Of a stretch of 5,891 bases of DNA, positions 1-5,891 are shown piece by piece (position 1 is the stretch's first letter; each line of letters opens with the position of its first letter). The DNA is from Prevotella sp. (GTDB lineage Bacteria; Bacteroidota; Bacteroidia; Bacteroidales; Bacteroidaceae), in contig JAFPAS010000210.1 of NCBI GenBank assembly GCA_017424205.1, positions 1 through 5,891 of the forward strand, read 5' to 3'. Below the pieces are notes generated by a model, which had not been told where the DNA came from, ran no database searches, and saw only the letters and a list, made by a program, of their open reading frames with translations. The position numbers and the translations under genes were made by a program.

Positions 1-63
1 CGTTCTTATCGTTCCTAACGTTATTGTCGTTCCTATCGTCACTAACGTTCTTGCCGTTCTTGC
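1..63. repeat. 9-bp-period CGTT repeat array downstream of porX (array 1, cut by window edge)
   Basis: Seven consecutive 9-bp units stay in exact register from base 1 to base 63. Each begins CGTT (one reads CGTC) and is followed by five variable bases such as CTTAT, CCTAA, ATTGT or CTTGC. The array lies just past the porX stop codon, separated by 12 bp, and continues beyond the left edge. On the transcribed minus strand the unit reads roughly NNANNAACG. I see no hairpin with a U-run, so it does not look like an ordinary intrinsic terminator. Its function is unknown. Confidence 0.8.
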
Positions 64-75
64 TGCCCCTAATGC

Positions 76-1650
76 TTACACCAAATTCTTCTTCTTTGGT
101 TTCAGCGTTACAATAGGCACCAGCATTTCCTCCATAGAGATGCCGCCATGCTGGAAGGTGTCTTTATAGTAAGAGGCATAGTAGTTGTAGTTGTTCGGGT
201 AGGCGAAGAAGCTATCCCCCGTAGCGAAGACATAACTTGTTGAGATGTTAGGAGCAGGCAGTTGCGCCTGTTGCGGTTCCTTGATAGTAAACACCTCGCG
301 TGCCTGACAAGCAAGGCTTTTTCCCAATTTATATCTGAGGTTAGTATTTGTATTCCTATCGCCTACAATGCGAATAGGTTTTGTTGTCCTTATAGAACCG
401 TGGTCAGTAGTCAGAATAATCTGATAGTCGCTATTGGCGAGCATACGGAACAATTCGGCCAGGAATGAGTGCTTTATCCACGAACGAGTGATAGAGCGGT
501 ATGCAGCTTCACTTGCCGCCAGTTCGCGCACAGTTTTTGATTCTGTGCGTGCGTGCGAGAGCATATCTATGAAGTTTATCACGAGCACGTTGAGGTCGTT
601 CTTGCTCAGTGTGTTATATTTGTCCATGAAGCGTTCAGCTGCAGCCGAGTCGTTTATCTTATGGTATGAGAAAGAATTGCTGCGTCTGAAACGCTCTATC
701 TGTGTTCTGATTAGCGGCTCCTCGTTCAGGTTCTTTCCCTCCTCGCTGTCCTCGTCCACCCATAGTTCTGGAAACATCTCAGCGATTTTGTTAGGCATAA
801 GTCCTGAGAATATCGCGTTTCTTGCATACTGTGTCGCAGTAGGCAGAATGCTGAGATATGTATCCTCTTCAACGTCAAACAAATCACCAATCTCTTCAGC
901 CAGCACTCTCCATTGGTCGTATCTGAGATTGTCTATGACTATAAGAAATACATGCGTCTCCGCATTGAGGCGGTTAAAGATGTATTTCTTGAATATGTCG
1001 GGCGATAGGGTAGGCCTGTCGCTGTTTCCGATGAATGTCTTCGGGTTTGTCCAGTTAAGGTAATTCTGCTTTATGAATTTAGCGAAAGCGTTGTTAGCCT
1101 CCTCCTTCTGCATCTGCAGCATCTCCGTCATCTGTGAGTCAGCCTCAGTGAGTGTCAGTTCCCATGAGACAAGTTTCTTGTATAGCGCTTTCCAGTCGTC
1201 AATGGTTCTTGCGTCGGCAATCTGCATTGATAACGTTCCGAACGACTGCTGGTATTGGCTCTGTGCCACTTCAGCCACAATCTCTTTTCTGTGTATATGT
1301 TTTTTTAGTGTGAGCAGAATCTGCGACGGATTGACCGGTTTTATGAGATAGTCAGCAATTTTCTGTCCTATGGCCTGATCCATGATATTCTCCTCCTCCG
1401 ACTTCGTGACTATGACCACCGGAATCTGAGGATGTATCTCTTTTATCTGCTGCAAGGTTTCCAAGCCGCTGATTCCAGGCATCATCTCGTCGAGGAGGAT
1501 AAGGTCGAAGGTTTGTGACTGGCATTGCTCTATAGCGTCAGTGCCGTTACTGACGGTCGTGACCTCATAACCTTTGTTTTTTAGAAATAGCAGATGAGCG
1601 CGTAGCAGTTCTATCTCGTCATCTACCCATAGCAGTTTACCGTTTGTCAT
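76..1650 (-). CDS. porX: PorX: T9SS response regulator with C-terminal PglZ phosphatase-fold domain
   Basis: This 524-aa cytoplasmic two-component regulator belongs to the type IX secretion system. Residues 1-120 form a receiver domain: acidic pocket Asp10/Asp11, phospho-acceptor Asp54 in LILLDEMMPG, Thr82 and Lys104-Pro105. A helical linker covers about 125-200. Residues 230-515 form a PglZ/alkaline-phosphatase-like domain with candidate metal and catalytic residues Asp240 (VIDN), Thr271 (PTATQYARN), Asp362/His366 (IDMLSHA), Asp416-His417 (TTDHG) and His501 (HGGIS). No expected residue is missing. In studied members PorX is phosphorylated by the kinase PorY, works with an ECF sigma factor to control T9SS genes, and its PglZ domain hydrolyses oligonucleotides, with Thr as proposed nucleophile. 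The ATG at 1650 gives a complete receiver N-terminus and has no Shine-Dalgarno, as is normal in this phylum. It follows porW by 126 bp with no clear promoter between them, so co-transcription is likely (inference). Confidence 0.93.
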   Translation of the reverse strand: MTNGKLLWVDDEIELLRAHLLFLKNKGYEVTTVSNGTDAIEQCQSQTFDLILLDEMMPGISGLETLQQIKEIHPQIPVVIVTKSEEENIMDQAIGQKIADYLIKPVNPSQILLTLKKHIHRKEIVAEVAQSQYQQSFGTLSMQIADARTIDDWKALYKKLVSWELTLTEADSQMTEMLQMQKEEANNAFAKFIKQNYLNWTNPKTFIGNSDRPTLSPDIFKKYIFNRLNAETHVFLIVIDNLRYDQWRVLAEEIGDLFDVEEDTYLSILPTATQYARNAIFSGLMPNKIAEMFPELWVDEDSEEGKNLNEEPLIRTQIERFRRSNSFSYHKINDSAAAERFMDKYNTLSKNDLNVLVINFIDMLSHARTESKTVRELAASEAAYRSITRSWIKHSFLAELFRMLANSDYQIILTTDHGSIRTTKPIRIVGDRNTNTNLRYKLGKSLACQAREVFTIKEPQQAQLPAPNISTSYVFATGDSFFAYPNNYNYYASYYKDTFQHGGISMEEMLVPIVTLKPKKKNLV

Positions 1651-1670
1651 ATAATAAGTTTTGTGTTGTT

Positions 1671-1686
1671 TTTTGAGGTTTTGAGG
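1671..1686. repeat. Tandem TTTTGAGG octamer before porX
   Basis: Two exact copies of TTTTGAGG (1671-1678 and 1679-1686), followed by TTT, lie 21-36 bp upstream of the porX start codon. On the minus strand they read as AAACCTCA-type direct repeats. They sit between array 2 and the A/T-rich stretch before the ATG. They could bind a regulator or simply be slippage repeats. No -7 TAnnTTTG box is visible here. Confidence 0.6.
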
Positions 1687-1692
1687 TTTCTG

Positions 1693-1776
1693 CGTTAATG
1701 TCGTTACTGACGTTAATATCGTTCCTAACGTTCTTGTCGTTCTTAACGTTCTTGTCGCTCTTAACGTTCTTAACGC
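1693..1776. repeat. 9-bp-period CGTT repeat array between porW and porX (array 2)
   Basis: Nine units in perfect 9-bp register run from 1693 to 1773, and a degenerate tenth (CGCTTAG, 1774-1780) overlaps the porW stop codon. Eight of the nine units begin CGTT and one begins CGCT. The variable tails alternate between a TGT/TAT-type ending and a TAA/TGA-type ending, which suggests an 18-bp higher-order unit. The array fills two thirds of the porW-porX spacer. It has no convincing stem-loop and leaves the porX reading frame open. Confidence 0.85.
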
Positions 1777-4700
1777 TTAGAATCCTTCTAATTCAAAGTA
1801 TTCATCATCGTCGTCCTTTTTCTCCTCCTTTTTCTTTTGCTGTGTCTTTTGTTTCGGCACGCTATCGTCGATTATCTCTATTATGTCGGCATTAATGTCC
1901 TGTCGGGTCGTAGCGTTGCTTTTTGCTGTTGTTTTTTTCTTTGCTGTTGTCTTGTTTTTTGCAGAAGCCTCAGTTTTCTTTGCCACACCGCCATTTTCTG
2001 CCTTCTTGTTTGATATAGCGCCTTGCTCTGCAGTTTTCACCTGCTGCTTCGGCTCTTCGATGATTACGGACGTAGCGCCTTGCTGTTCAGTTTTCACCTG
2101 CTGCTTCGGCTCTTCGATAGTTACAGATGTAGCATTCTGCTGTTCAGTTTTCACCTGCTGCTTCGGCTCTTCGATAGTCACAGATGTAGTATTCTGCTGT
2201 TCATTCTTTGTCTGCTGCTTCGGTTCTTCGATGATTATTCCGGTGTTGTCGCTATCGTTGTCGCTATCGTTGTCGTTATCGTTATCGTTGTCGTTATCAT
2301 TCTTATCCTCCTCCGACTCCTGCATTTCAGGGTTATATGTCTCAGGCGAGATAATCTGTTCGTTCAGGATGAAGTCATCTGGCTGTGGCAGAGCTGCGAA
2401 GTGTTCGTTATAGAAATCGTCATATTCATTATAGCTGAATCGTGTACCCAGCAGCGGCAGATTCTCGCGGCTTATGATGATATTTCTGCTGCCCTGTGAT
2501 AAAGACATGACCATATTGTTCTGATATAAGTCACGCGCATACACCAGTGCCTCGTCGAAGTTGTTAAATCCGCTTACTGCAATTCTGTGCAAGCCCTGAA
2601 ACTCCTCTATGCTGATATCGAAGTTTCTCACCAGATAACTTGTGAAGTTATATTTCGCTATCTCATACAGCAGTTTATGCTCTATGTTTATGCTGTCGGC
2701 GAATGCCCCGTTGCCTATAGAGTCAGGGTTGTATGTCATGAGGAATATAAACTCCTGATTAGGGTCGTCAGTGAGTTTCTGTTCTGTTGTATCGTTCTCT
2801 TCGTTGAGCACCTCCGCGCGGTAGTTCCATATGTCTGCGATGTCAAACTTTGCGCCATACAGTTTCCTGCCAGCATCCACGCCGTTAATAATCATGCCTG
2901 CCATGACAGCCACATCACTCTGCGGATACTCCTTCACCACACGCCTCATGGCTGCGCAGCAACTGTCGGCATCGCCCATGTTAAGTTGTGTCAATCCGCC
3001 GATGAATATAAACTTATCGCGGTTGGCACCTATAGGGTATCGTTCTTCCGAGATACGAGTGTTTCGTGCCACCACGTCATACAGTTCGTTTTTGAATGCT
3101 TCGTAAGTGTCAGTATACAGCGAGTCCTCCTTCTTCACTCCGTATCGTGCGTTATCCTCGAAATACGGGTCGTTGACAATCAGCGTCCATTGTGATTCTG
3201 GGTAATTGTCGGCAAGACGTTGCTTATATTGCTGAGCCTTGGCGAAATCCCCCTCTCTTGAGTAGAGCAGGAAGAGATGATAGAAAGCCTCGTCGTTTTT
3301 CTCATATTCAGCAAACGATGTTGTCAGTCGCAGTAAGGCTTTTTCTGACAGAGGCAGATTATCTAGTTTGTCCTTGAAAATCACACCCGAATGGAATAAT
3401 GCCTCGGCAATCACGGCATTGCTTGCCGCCTTCTGCTCTTCAGTGAACGGTATCTGTGCAAGATAATACTCACGGTTGTGCGGGTCGAGCGCAGCAGAGT
3501 CAGCAGCCGCTGTCTCTTCATTGTTGTCGTTCTCGTCCCCGTTGTCGTTGTCGTCATCGTTGGCGTTGTCGTTGCCGTCATCGTTGTCGTTCTCGTTGAC
3601 GTTGTTTCCTTCTGTCGCCACTACCGTCTTGTTCATGCGCTGCCAGTTGTCGGCATTCTCACGCTTGCCCCATTTCTGTGCGAATGCCTGCTTACCCTGC
3701 TGCACCGCCATTGGGTTGTAGAAATACCATGTGCCTTCTCCGCGCTGCATGTTAGGAGCGGGCGTAGCAGGTGTGGCAGGTCGGTTGCCGACGTTTGTGC
3801 CCTGTGCTCCGTTGCGCTGCGCTTCCTCTTCGAGTTGCGCCAGTTTCTCCTCTTTCTCTTTTTCCTTCAGCGCCTCTATCACGCGGTCAATGGCCGCATT
3901 GCGGTCGGCTTCGCTCATGAGCGCCAGTTGCTGCAGCGAGTCCTGCAGATGTATGTTGTCCGTATGCGGAGTGAGTTCGTCGAGCACCTTCGAGCGCTGT
4001 GCCAGTTGTTCGTAGTCGTCGCGGTCTTTATCGAGCAAGCCAATCGCTTCGCCGTAGCAGCGTCGTGCGTCGCTGAATTTCTCCAGTTGCCAGTAGAGGT
4101 CGCCCAGATGCAGCAGCAGCACACCTTTTTCTATTCCCGAGCGTGTCGCCTTCTCGTAGCCTTTCTCGTATGCGTGTATAGCCGCCGCCGTATCCTTTTC
4201 CGCCAGATACACATTGCCCATGGCATAGTACACCTGGTCGAGATATTCAGCGTTGTTGTCAGAGCGTGCCATGCGTCGCAGATGCTTTATTCTGCGTTTT
4301 GCGTCAGTGGCAGGCATCACTTCCGTCATAGCGATTCTGGCGTTAAACTCCAGTTCGTATGGCGGATTAAGCCTTACTACGTGTTTGAATGCGTCGTACG
4401 CTTCGGCGTTCTGCTGCATGGCTGCATATACCTGTCCGAGCAGGAACCACTCTCTCGCCTTCTGTTTTGTTCGCATCTCGTGGCGAATCACTTTTCGCAG
4501 ATACACCGCAGCTTCCTTCAGATTTCCCGTGTGCAGGTGGTAGTCAGCCAGCGTGTAATCCCATTCCTTCTGCGCTCTCCAGTCGATGCTGTCGCGGTGC
4601 ATATTGCGTATTATATCCTCCGCATCGTACATCCAATCCTGTTCGATATAGCATTTTGCGAGCCATGCACGTGCTTTGCCGTAGATGGCTGGTTGGGTTT

Positions 4701-5199
4701 TATAGAGGCGTGACATGTATGAGAATGTTGCAGCTGCCTCGTCAAATGCTCCCATGTGAAACTGTGAGCGTCCCATGAGCATCCATGCCTTCCACAAGAA
4801 CGGGTTATACTCCTTTCTGCTCAGCCATTCTATGTCGCGCTCTGTCTTGCGTCGGTTCTTGTTCCATTGCGGCCGCTGTTTGATTGAATGCTGCTTTATT
4901 GCTTTCTTCGATTTCAGGATAGCCGTCTCGTAGTTTGACTTTCCCAGTTCGCGGCTGCCTTTATTGCCTACGGTGTATAGCGGCAGCATTTCCGTGTAGT
5001 TGTCCTTGTTGCCGTTCTCCTTTGCCAGCGACCCCTCGATATATGCCAGCGAACCGTTGTAGTATGTGTTATACCGTGCATTGAAACTATGCCACCAGCG
5101 CGATGCCCCCGTGTTCTTCTGTGTAGAGCACGAGACAAGTGCGCTAACAACGATGCTAACGCAGAAAAACAGAGCGGCTATGTTCCGACGAGTATACAT
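1777..5199 (-). CDS. porW: PorW/SprE-type TPR outer-membrane lipoprotein of the type IX secretion system
   Basis: Residue numbers count from an upstream in-frame TTG at 5232, but I prefer the ATG at 5199 (residue 12). That start leaves a compact lipoprotein signal, a basic MYTRR start then a hydrophobic core ending in LVSC with lipid-accepting Cys35, while the promoter box overlaps the upstream extension. The protein has 1140 aa from this start. Family hallmarks are NARYNTYYNG (51-60), TPR-like helical repeats (about 140-420), a charged coiled coil (437-472), WYFYNP and QKWGKRENADNW (502-530), IPFTEEQKAASN (594-605), more TPR-like repeats (about 606-780), and a conserved C-terminal domain (about 827-942) with LLYEIAKYNF and VSGFNNFDEA. 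PorW/SprE is essential for T9SS and is described as linking the periplasmic PorK/PorN ring to the translocon. Additions here are an Asp/Asn linker (543-571), an Asp/Asn run (977-996), four 19-aa repeats (999-1074), and a Lys/Thr-rich then acidic tail. These appear to make it longer than typical family members. Confidence 0.88.
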   Translation of the reverse strand: MYTRRNIAALFFCVSIVVSALVSCSTQKNTGASRWWHSFNARYNTYYNGSLAYIEGSLAKENGNKDNYTEMLPLYTVGNKGSRELGKSNYETAILKSKKAIKQHSIKQRPQWNKNRRKTERDIEWLSRKEYNPFLWKAWMLMGRSQFHMGAFDEAAATFSYMSRLYKTQPAIYGKARAWLAKCYIEQDWMYDAEDIIRNMHRDSIDWRAQKEWDYTLADYHLHTGNLKEAAVYLRKVIRHEMRTKQKAREWFLLGQVYAAMQQNAEAYDAFKHVVRLNPPYELEFNARIAMTEVMPATDAKRRIKHLRRMARSDNNAEYLDQVYYAMGNVYLAEKDTAAAIHAYEKGYEKATRSGIEKGVLLLHLGDLYWQLEKFSDARRCYGEAIGLLDKDRDDYEQLAQRSKVLDELTPHTDNIHLQDSLQQLALMSEADRNAAIDRVIEALKEKEKEEKLAQLEEEAQRNGAQGTNVGNRPATPATPAPNMQRGEGTWYFYNPMAVQQGKQAFAQKWGKRENADNWQRMNKTVVATEGNNVNENDNDDGNDNANDDDNDNGDENDNNEETAAADSAALDPHNREYYLAQIPFTEEQKAASNAVIAEALFHSGVIFKDKLDNLPLSEKALLRLTTSFAEYEKNDEAFYHLFLLYSREGDFAKAQQYKQRLADNYPESQWTLIVNDPYFEDNARYGVKKEDSLYTDTYEAFKNELYDVVARNTRISEERYPIGANRDKFIFIGGLTQLNMGDADSCCAAMRRVVKEYPQSDVAVMAGMIINGVDAGRKLYGAKFDIADIWNYRAEVLNEENDTTEQKLTDDPNQEFIFLMTYNPDSIGNGAFADSINIEHKLLYEIAKYNFTSYLVRNFDISIEEFQGLHRIAVSGFNNFDEALVYARDLYQNNMVMSLSQGSRNIIISRENLPLLGTRFSYNEYDDFYNEHFAALPQPDDFILNEQIISPETYNPEMQESEEDKNDNDNDNDNDNDSDNDSDNTGIIIEEPKQQTKNEQQNTTSVTIEEPKQQVKTEQQNATSVTIEEPKQQVKTEQQGATSVIIEEPKQQVKTAEQGAISNKKAENGGVAKKTEASAKNKTTAKKKTTAKSNATTRQDINADIIEIIDDSVPKQKTQQKKKEEKKDDDDEYFELEGF
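2011..2238 (-). repeat. Four in-frame 57-bp tandem repeats in the porW 3' region
   Basis: Four contiguous 57-bp units (2011-2067, 2068-2124, 2125-2181, 2182-2238) each encode a 19-aa repeat of the form (I/V)xIEEPKQQxKxxQQxxxS, at residues 999-1074. Three units share an identical core of about 31 bp. The unit at 2182-2238, first in translation order, is the most diverged. Near-identity at the DNA level, including third codon positions, points to recent duplication, and copy number may vary between strains. The encoded segment is Gln/Glu/Lys-rich and probably disordered. Confidence 0.92.
2244..2303 (-). repeat. Hexamer microsatellite encoding an Asp-Asn run in PorW
   Basis: Plus-strand GTTATC/GTTGTC hexamers with GCTATC variants (minus strand AACGAY) run for about 60 bp and encode alternating Asn-Asp with two Ser substitutions, residues 977-996. 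The tract lies between the conserved C-terminal domain and the 19-aa repeats. It resembles the intergenic CGTT arrays in composition but has a 6-bp period. It is a likely slippage-prone spacer. Confidence 0.8.
3519..3606 (-). repeat. Degenerate CGTT-rich hexamer tract encoding an acidic Asn/Asp linker in PorW
   Basis: A second, more degenerate stretch of CGTTGT/CGTCAT/CGTTCT-like hexamers encodes residues 543-571, almost entirely Asn, Asp, Glu and Gly. It separates the WYFYNP region from the second TPR half of PorW. Many PorW/SprE family members join these two conserved parts through low-complexity sequence, so it is probably a flexible linker rather than a folded domain. Confidence 0.75.
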
Positions 5200-5205
5200 A
5201 TCGCA

Positions 5206-5234
5206 CAAAGATACTAAAAATCTGCGTGACAACA
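5206..5234 (-). promoter_or_regulatory. Putative Bacteroidota promoter for porW
   Basis: On the minus strand TATCTTTG (plus 5206-5213) matches the Bacteroidota -7 consensus TAnnTTTG exactly. A TGTTG (plus 5230-5234) lies 16 bp upstream and could serve as a -33 element, though the spacing is shorter than the usual 19 or so. The box ends 6 bp before the ATG at 5199, so the mRNA would have almost no leader. The box lies inside the N-terminal extension implied by a TTG start at 5232, which argues against that start. Confidence 0.6.
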
Positions 5235-5293
5235 GTTAAAACTATGTTTTATTTAACACACATTAAAGTTGTTGCTAATAAAAGGGGGAGGGT

Positions 5294-5400
5294 GTTGGTA
5301 GCGTTAGTGACGTTGGTATCGTTAGTGACGTTCATAACGTTCTTGTCGTTCATGACGTTCTTTGTCGTTCATGACGTTCTTTGTCGTTCATAACGTTTTT
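5294..5400. repeat. CGTT repeat array between the 77-aa gene and porW (array 3)
   Basis: Eleven CGTT units occupy 5302-5400, all with intact CGTT. Most are 9 bp, but two (5356-5365 and 5375-5384) are 10 bp because of an extra T, giving an exact 19-bp tandem duplication (5347-5365 and 5366-5384). At the right-hand start of the listed span, an 18-bp unit is repeated with one mismatch (5294-5311 and 5312-5329). The array lies 34 bp past the stop codon of the 77-aa gene and about 60 bp before the porW promoter. The rest of the spacer (5214-5293) is A/T-rich, with a short G-run near 5284-5291, and shows no gene. Confidence 0.85.
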
Positions 5401-5434
5401 AAGGCTACTGGCGTTTTTGCTGTTAGTAACTTCC

Positions 5435-5668
5435 TTAGCTTTTTCGTGATGTCATTGCCGAAACGCCGAGGAGTGATGCTGTGAGCAGCAGAAACTGTGC
5501 GCAGAGATAAAGCACAGAGCCGTCTATTATGCCCAGCGGTGGAACTACGAAACCTGCGATGGCAAAGCCGACAGCGAAGACAAACGACCAGACAGACATC
5601 ACTTTCTGTATCTTGTGACGGGTGATACTCTTCCTGACCTCACCCCTCTGTTTCTCCTGTTCCTCCAT
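5435..5668 (-). CDS. Small two-segment membrane protein, holin-like (function unproven)
   Basis: This 77-aa protein starts at ATG 5668 with no Shine-Dalgarno. Residues 1-23 are charged and probably cytoplasmic (MEEQEKQRGE onward, Arg/Lys-rich). They are followed by two hydrophobic segments at about 24-43 and 51-71, separated by a short turn with PPLGIIDGS, and a short basic tail (SRKS). The helix, PPxGxIDxSV turn, helix arrangement resembles small holin-like proteins I recall from Bacteroidales prophages, usually near an amidase and a 'smalltalk' protein, but neither is visible here. It could equally be a lone remnant or an ordinary small inner-membrane protein. A link to the T9SS genes downstream is not supported, because porW appears to have its own promoter. 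Confidence 0.7.
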   Translation of the reverse strand: MEEQEKQRGEVRKSITRHKIQKVMSVWSFVFAVGFAIAGFVVPPLGIIDGSVLYLCAQFLLLTASLLGVSAMTSRKS

Positions 5669-5749
5669 TATGTTTTGTTTTTAATCAAAGTTTGGCAGAC
5701 GAGTTGTTTGATTAATGATAACGACAAAGGACGAGTGTAAAGAAAAGAG

Positions 5750-5801
5750 TTTTCACCTTTCACCTTTCCGTTTCATTTTCCTTCATCCTTCATCCTTCAT
5801 C
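5750..5801. repeat. Heptamer repeats in the spacer upstream of the 77-aa gene
   Basis: Two copies of TTCACCT (5752-5765) and three exact tandem copies of CTTCATC (5781-5801) lie in a pyrimidine-rich plus-strand tract. The two motifs are related and share a 7-bp period. On the transcribed strand the tract is purine-rich (GATGAAG repeats). The rest of the 5669-5789 spacer is A/T-rich, with no clear promoter box or hairpin. Confidence 0.7.
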
Positions 5802-5809
5802 CCTAATCT

Positions 5810-5891
5810 TTAATTCATGCCCCCATCCGCATCTTTCTTTTTTACGGCGTGCCAGTTCTTCTTCATGCTGCTGCTGACGTATGATGTCAGC
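5810..5891 (-). CDS. 3' end of an unidentified gene (partial; frame uncertain)
   Basis: Two minus-strand frames are open into the right edge. The preferred one ends at TAA 5810-5812 and gives a 26-residue C-terminus ending KKKDADGGMN. Its stop falls where the base composition changes to A/T-rich spacer. The alternative ends at TGA 5790-5792 inside the heptamer repeats and gives 33 residues including RQQQHEEELARRKK, a helix-like charged stretch. Neither is long enough to assign a family. Orientation matches the downstream genes. Confidence 0.35.
   Translation of the reverse strand, partial: LTSYVSSSMKKNWHAVKKKDADGGMN

Noticed and set aside
1..63. CRISPR array or intrinsic terminator
   Set aside because: The units are 9 bp with no spacers, and there is no GC-rich stem followed by a T-run on the transcribed strand.
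1693..1776. Extended N-terminus for PorX through the spacer
   Set aside because: The frame is open, but the sequence is pure repeat and the ATG at 1650 gives a standard receiver-domain N-terminus.
1883..2413. Plus-strand open frame with repeated CCFGSS and Ser-Leu runs
   Set aside because: It is the mirror image of the 57-bp repeats and Asp/Asn hexamers of porW. The apparent protein repeats are inherited from the sense strand.
3478..4713. Long plus-strand open frame (411 aa) opposite porW
   Set aside because: It is antisense to a well-supported PorW coding region, is rich in Val/Cys/Arg runs produced by reversing Asp/Asn codons, and shows no recognisable domain.
5329..5400. Short minus-strand ORFs starting ATGAACGAC within array 3, as possible upstream peptides
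   Set aside because: They are only about 13-16 codons long, arise automatically from the repeat unit, and lie upstream of the predicted porW transcription start.

Overview
The window looks like a chromosomal fragment of a Bacteroidota bacterium, most likely a Bacteroidales member of the Prevotella type. The evidence is two type IX secretion (T9SS) proteins found only in that phylum, a TAnnTTTG promoter box, and no Shine-Dalgarno sequences before the start codons. Every gene reads on the minus strand, so transcription runs from high to low coordinates.

In transcription order the layout is as follows. (1) The right edge (about 5790-5891) holds the 3' end of an unidentified gene, followed by a spacer with heptamer repeats. 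(2) Next is a 77-aa protein with two predicted membrane segments (5435-5668), resembling holin-like proteins of Bacteroidales prophages. (3) A 235-bp spacer holds a 9-bp-period CGTT repeat array and a promoter. (4) A very large PorW/SprE-type TPR lipoprotein follows (start revised to 5199, stop at 1777). (5) A 126-bp spacer holds a second CGTT array. (6) Then comes PorX (1650-76), a response regulator fused to a PglZ-type alkaline-phosphatase-fold domain. (7) A third CGTT array follows and runs off the left edge.

PorW is an outer-membrane lipoprotein of the T9SS. PorX is the cytoplasmic regulator of T9SS gene expression. The sensor kinase PorY and the sigma factor usually linked to PorX are not in this window. 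The porW-porX pair therefore puts a machine part next to its controller, probably on one transcript.

The most unusual feature is non-coding. Degenerate arrays of a 9-bp unit (CGTTNNTNN on the plus strand) follow all three complete genes, with an alternating A/B unit order that suggests an 18-bp higher unit. A related CGTT-rich hexamer pattern occurs inside porW, where it encodes Asp/Asn linkers. I see no CRISPR array, tRNA, rRNA, insertion sequence or convincing hairpin terminator.
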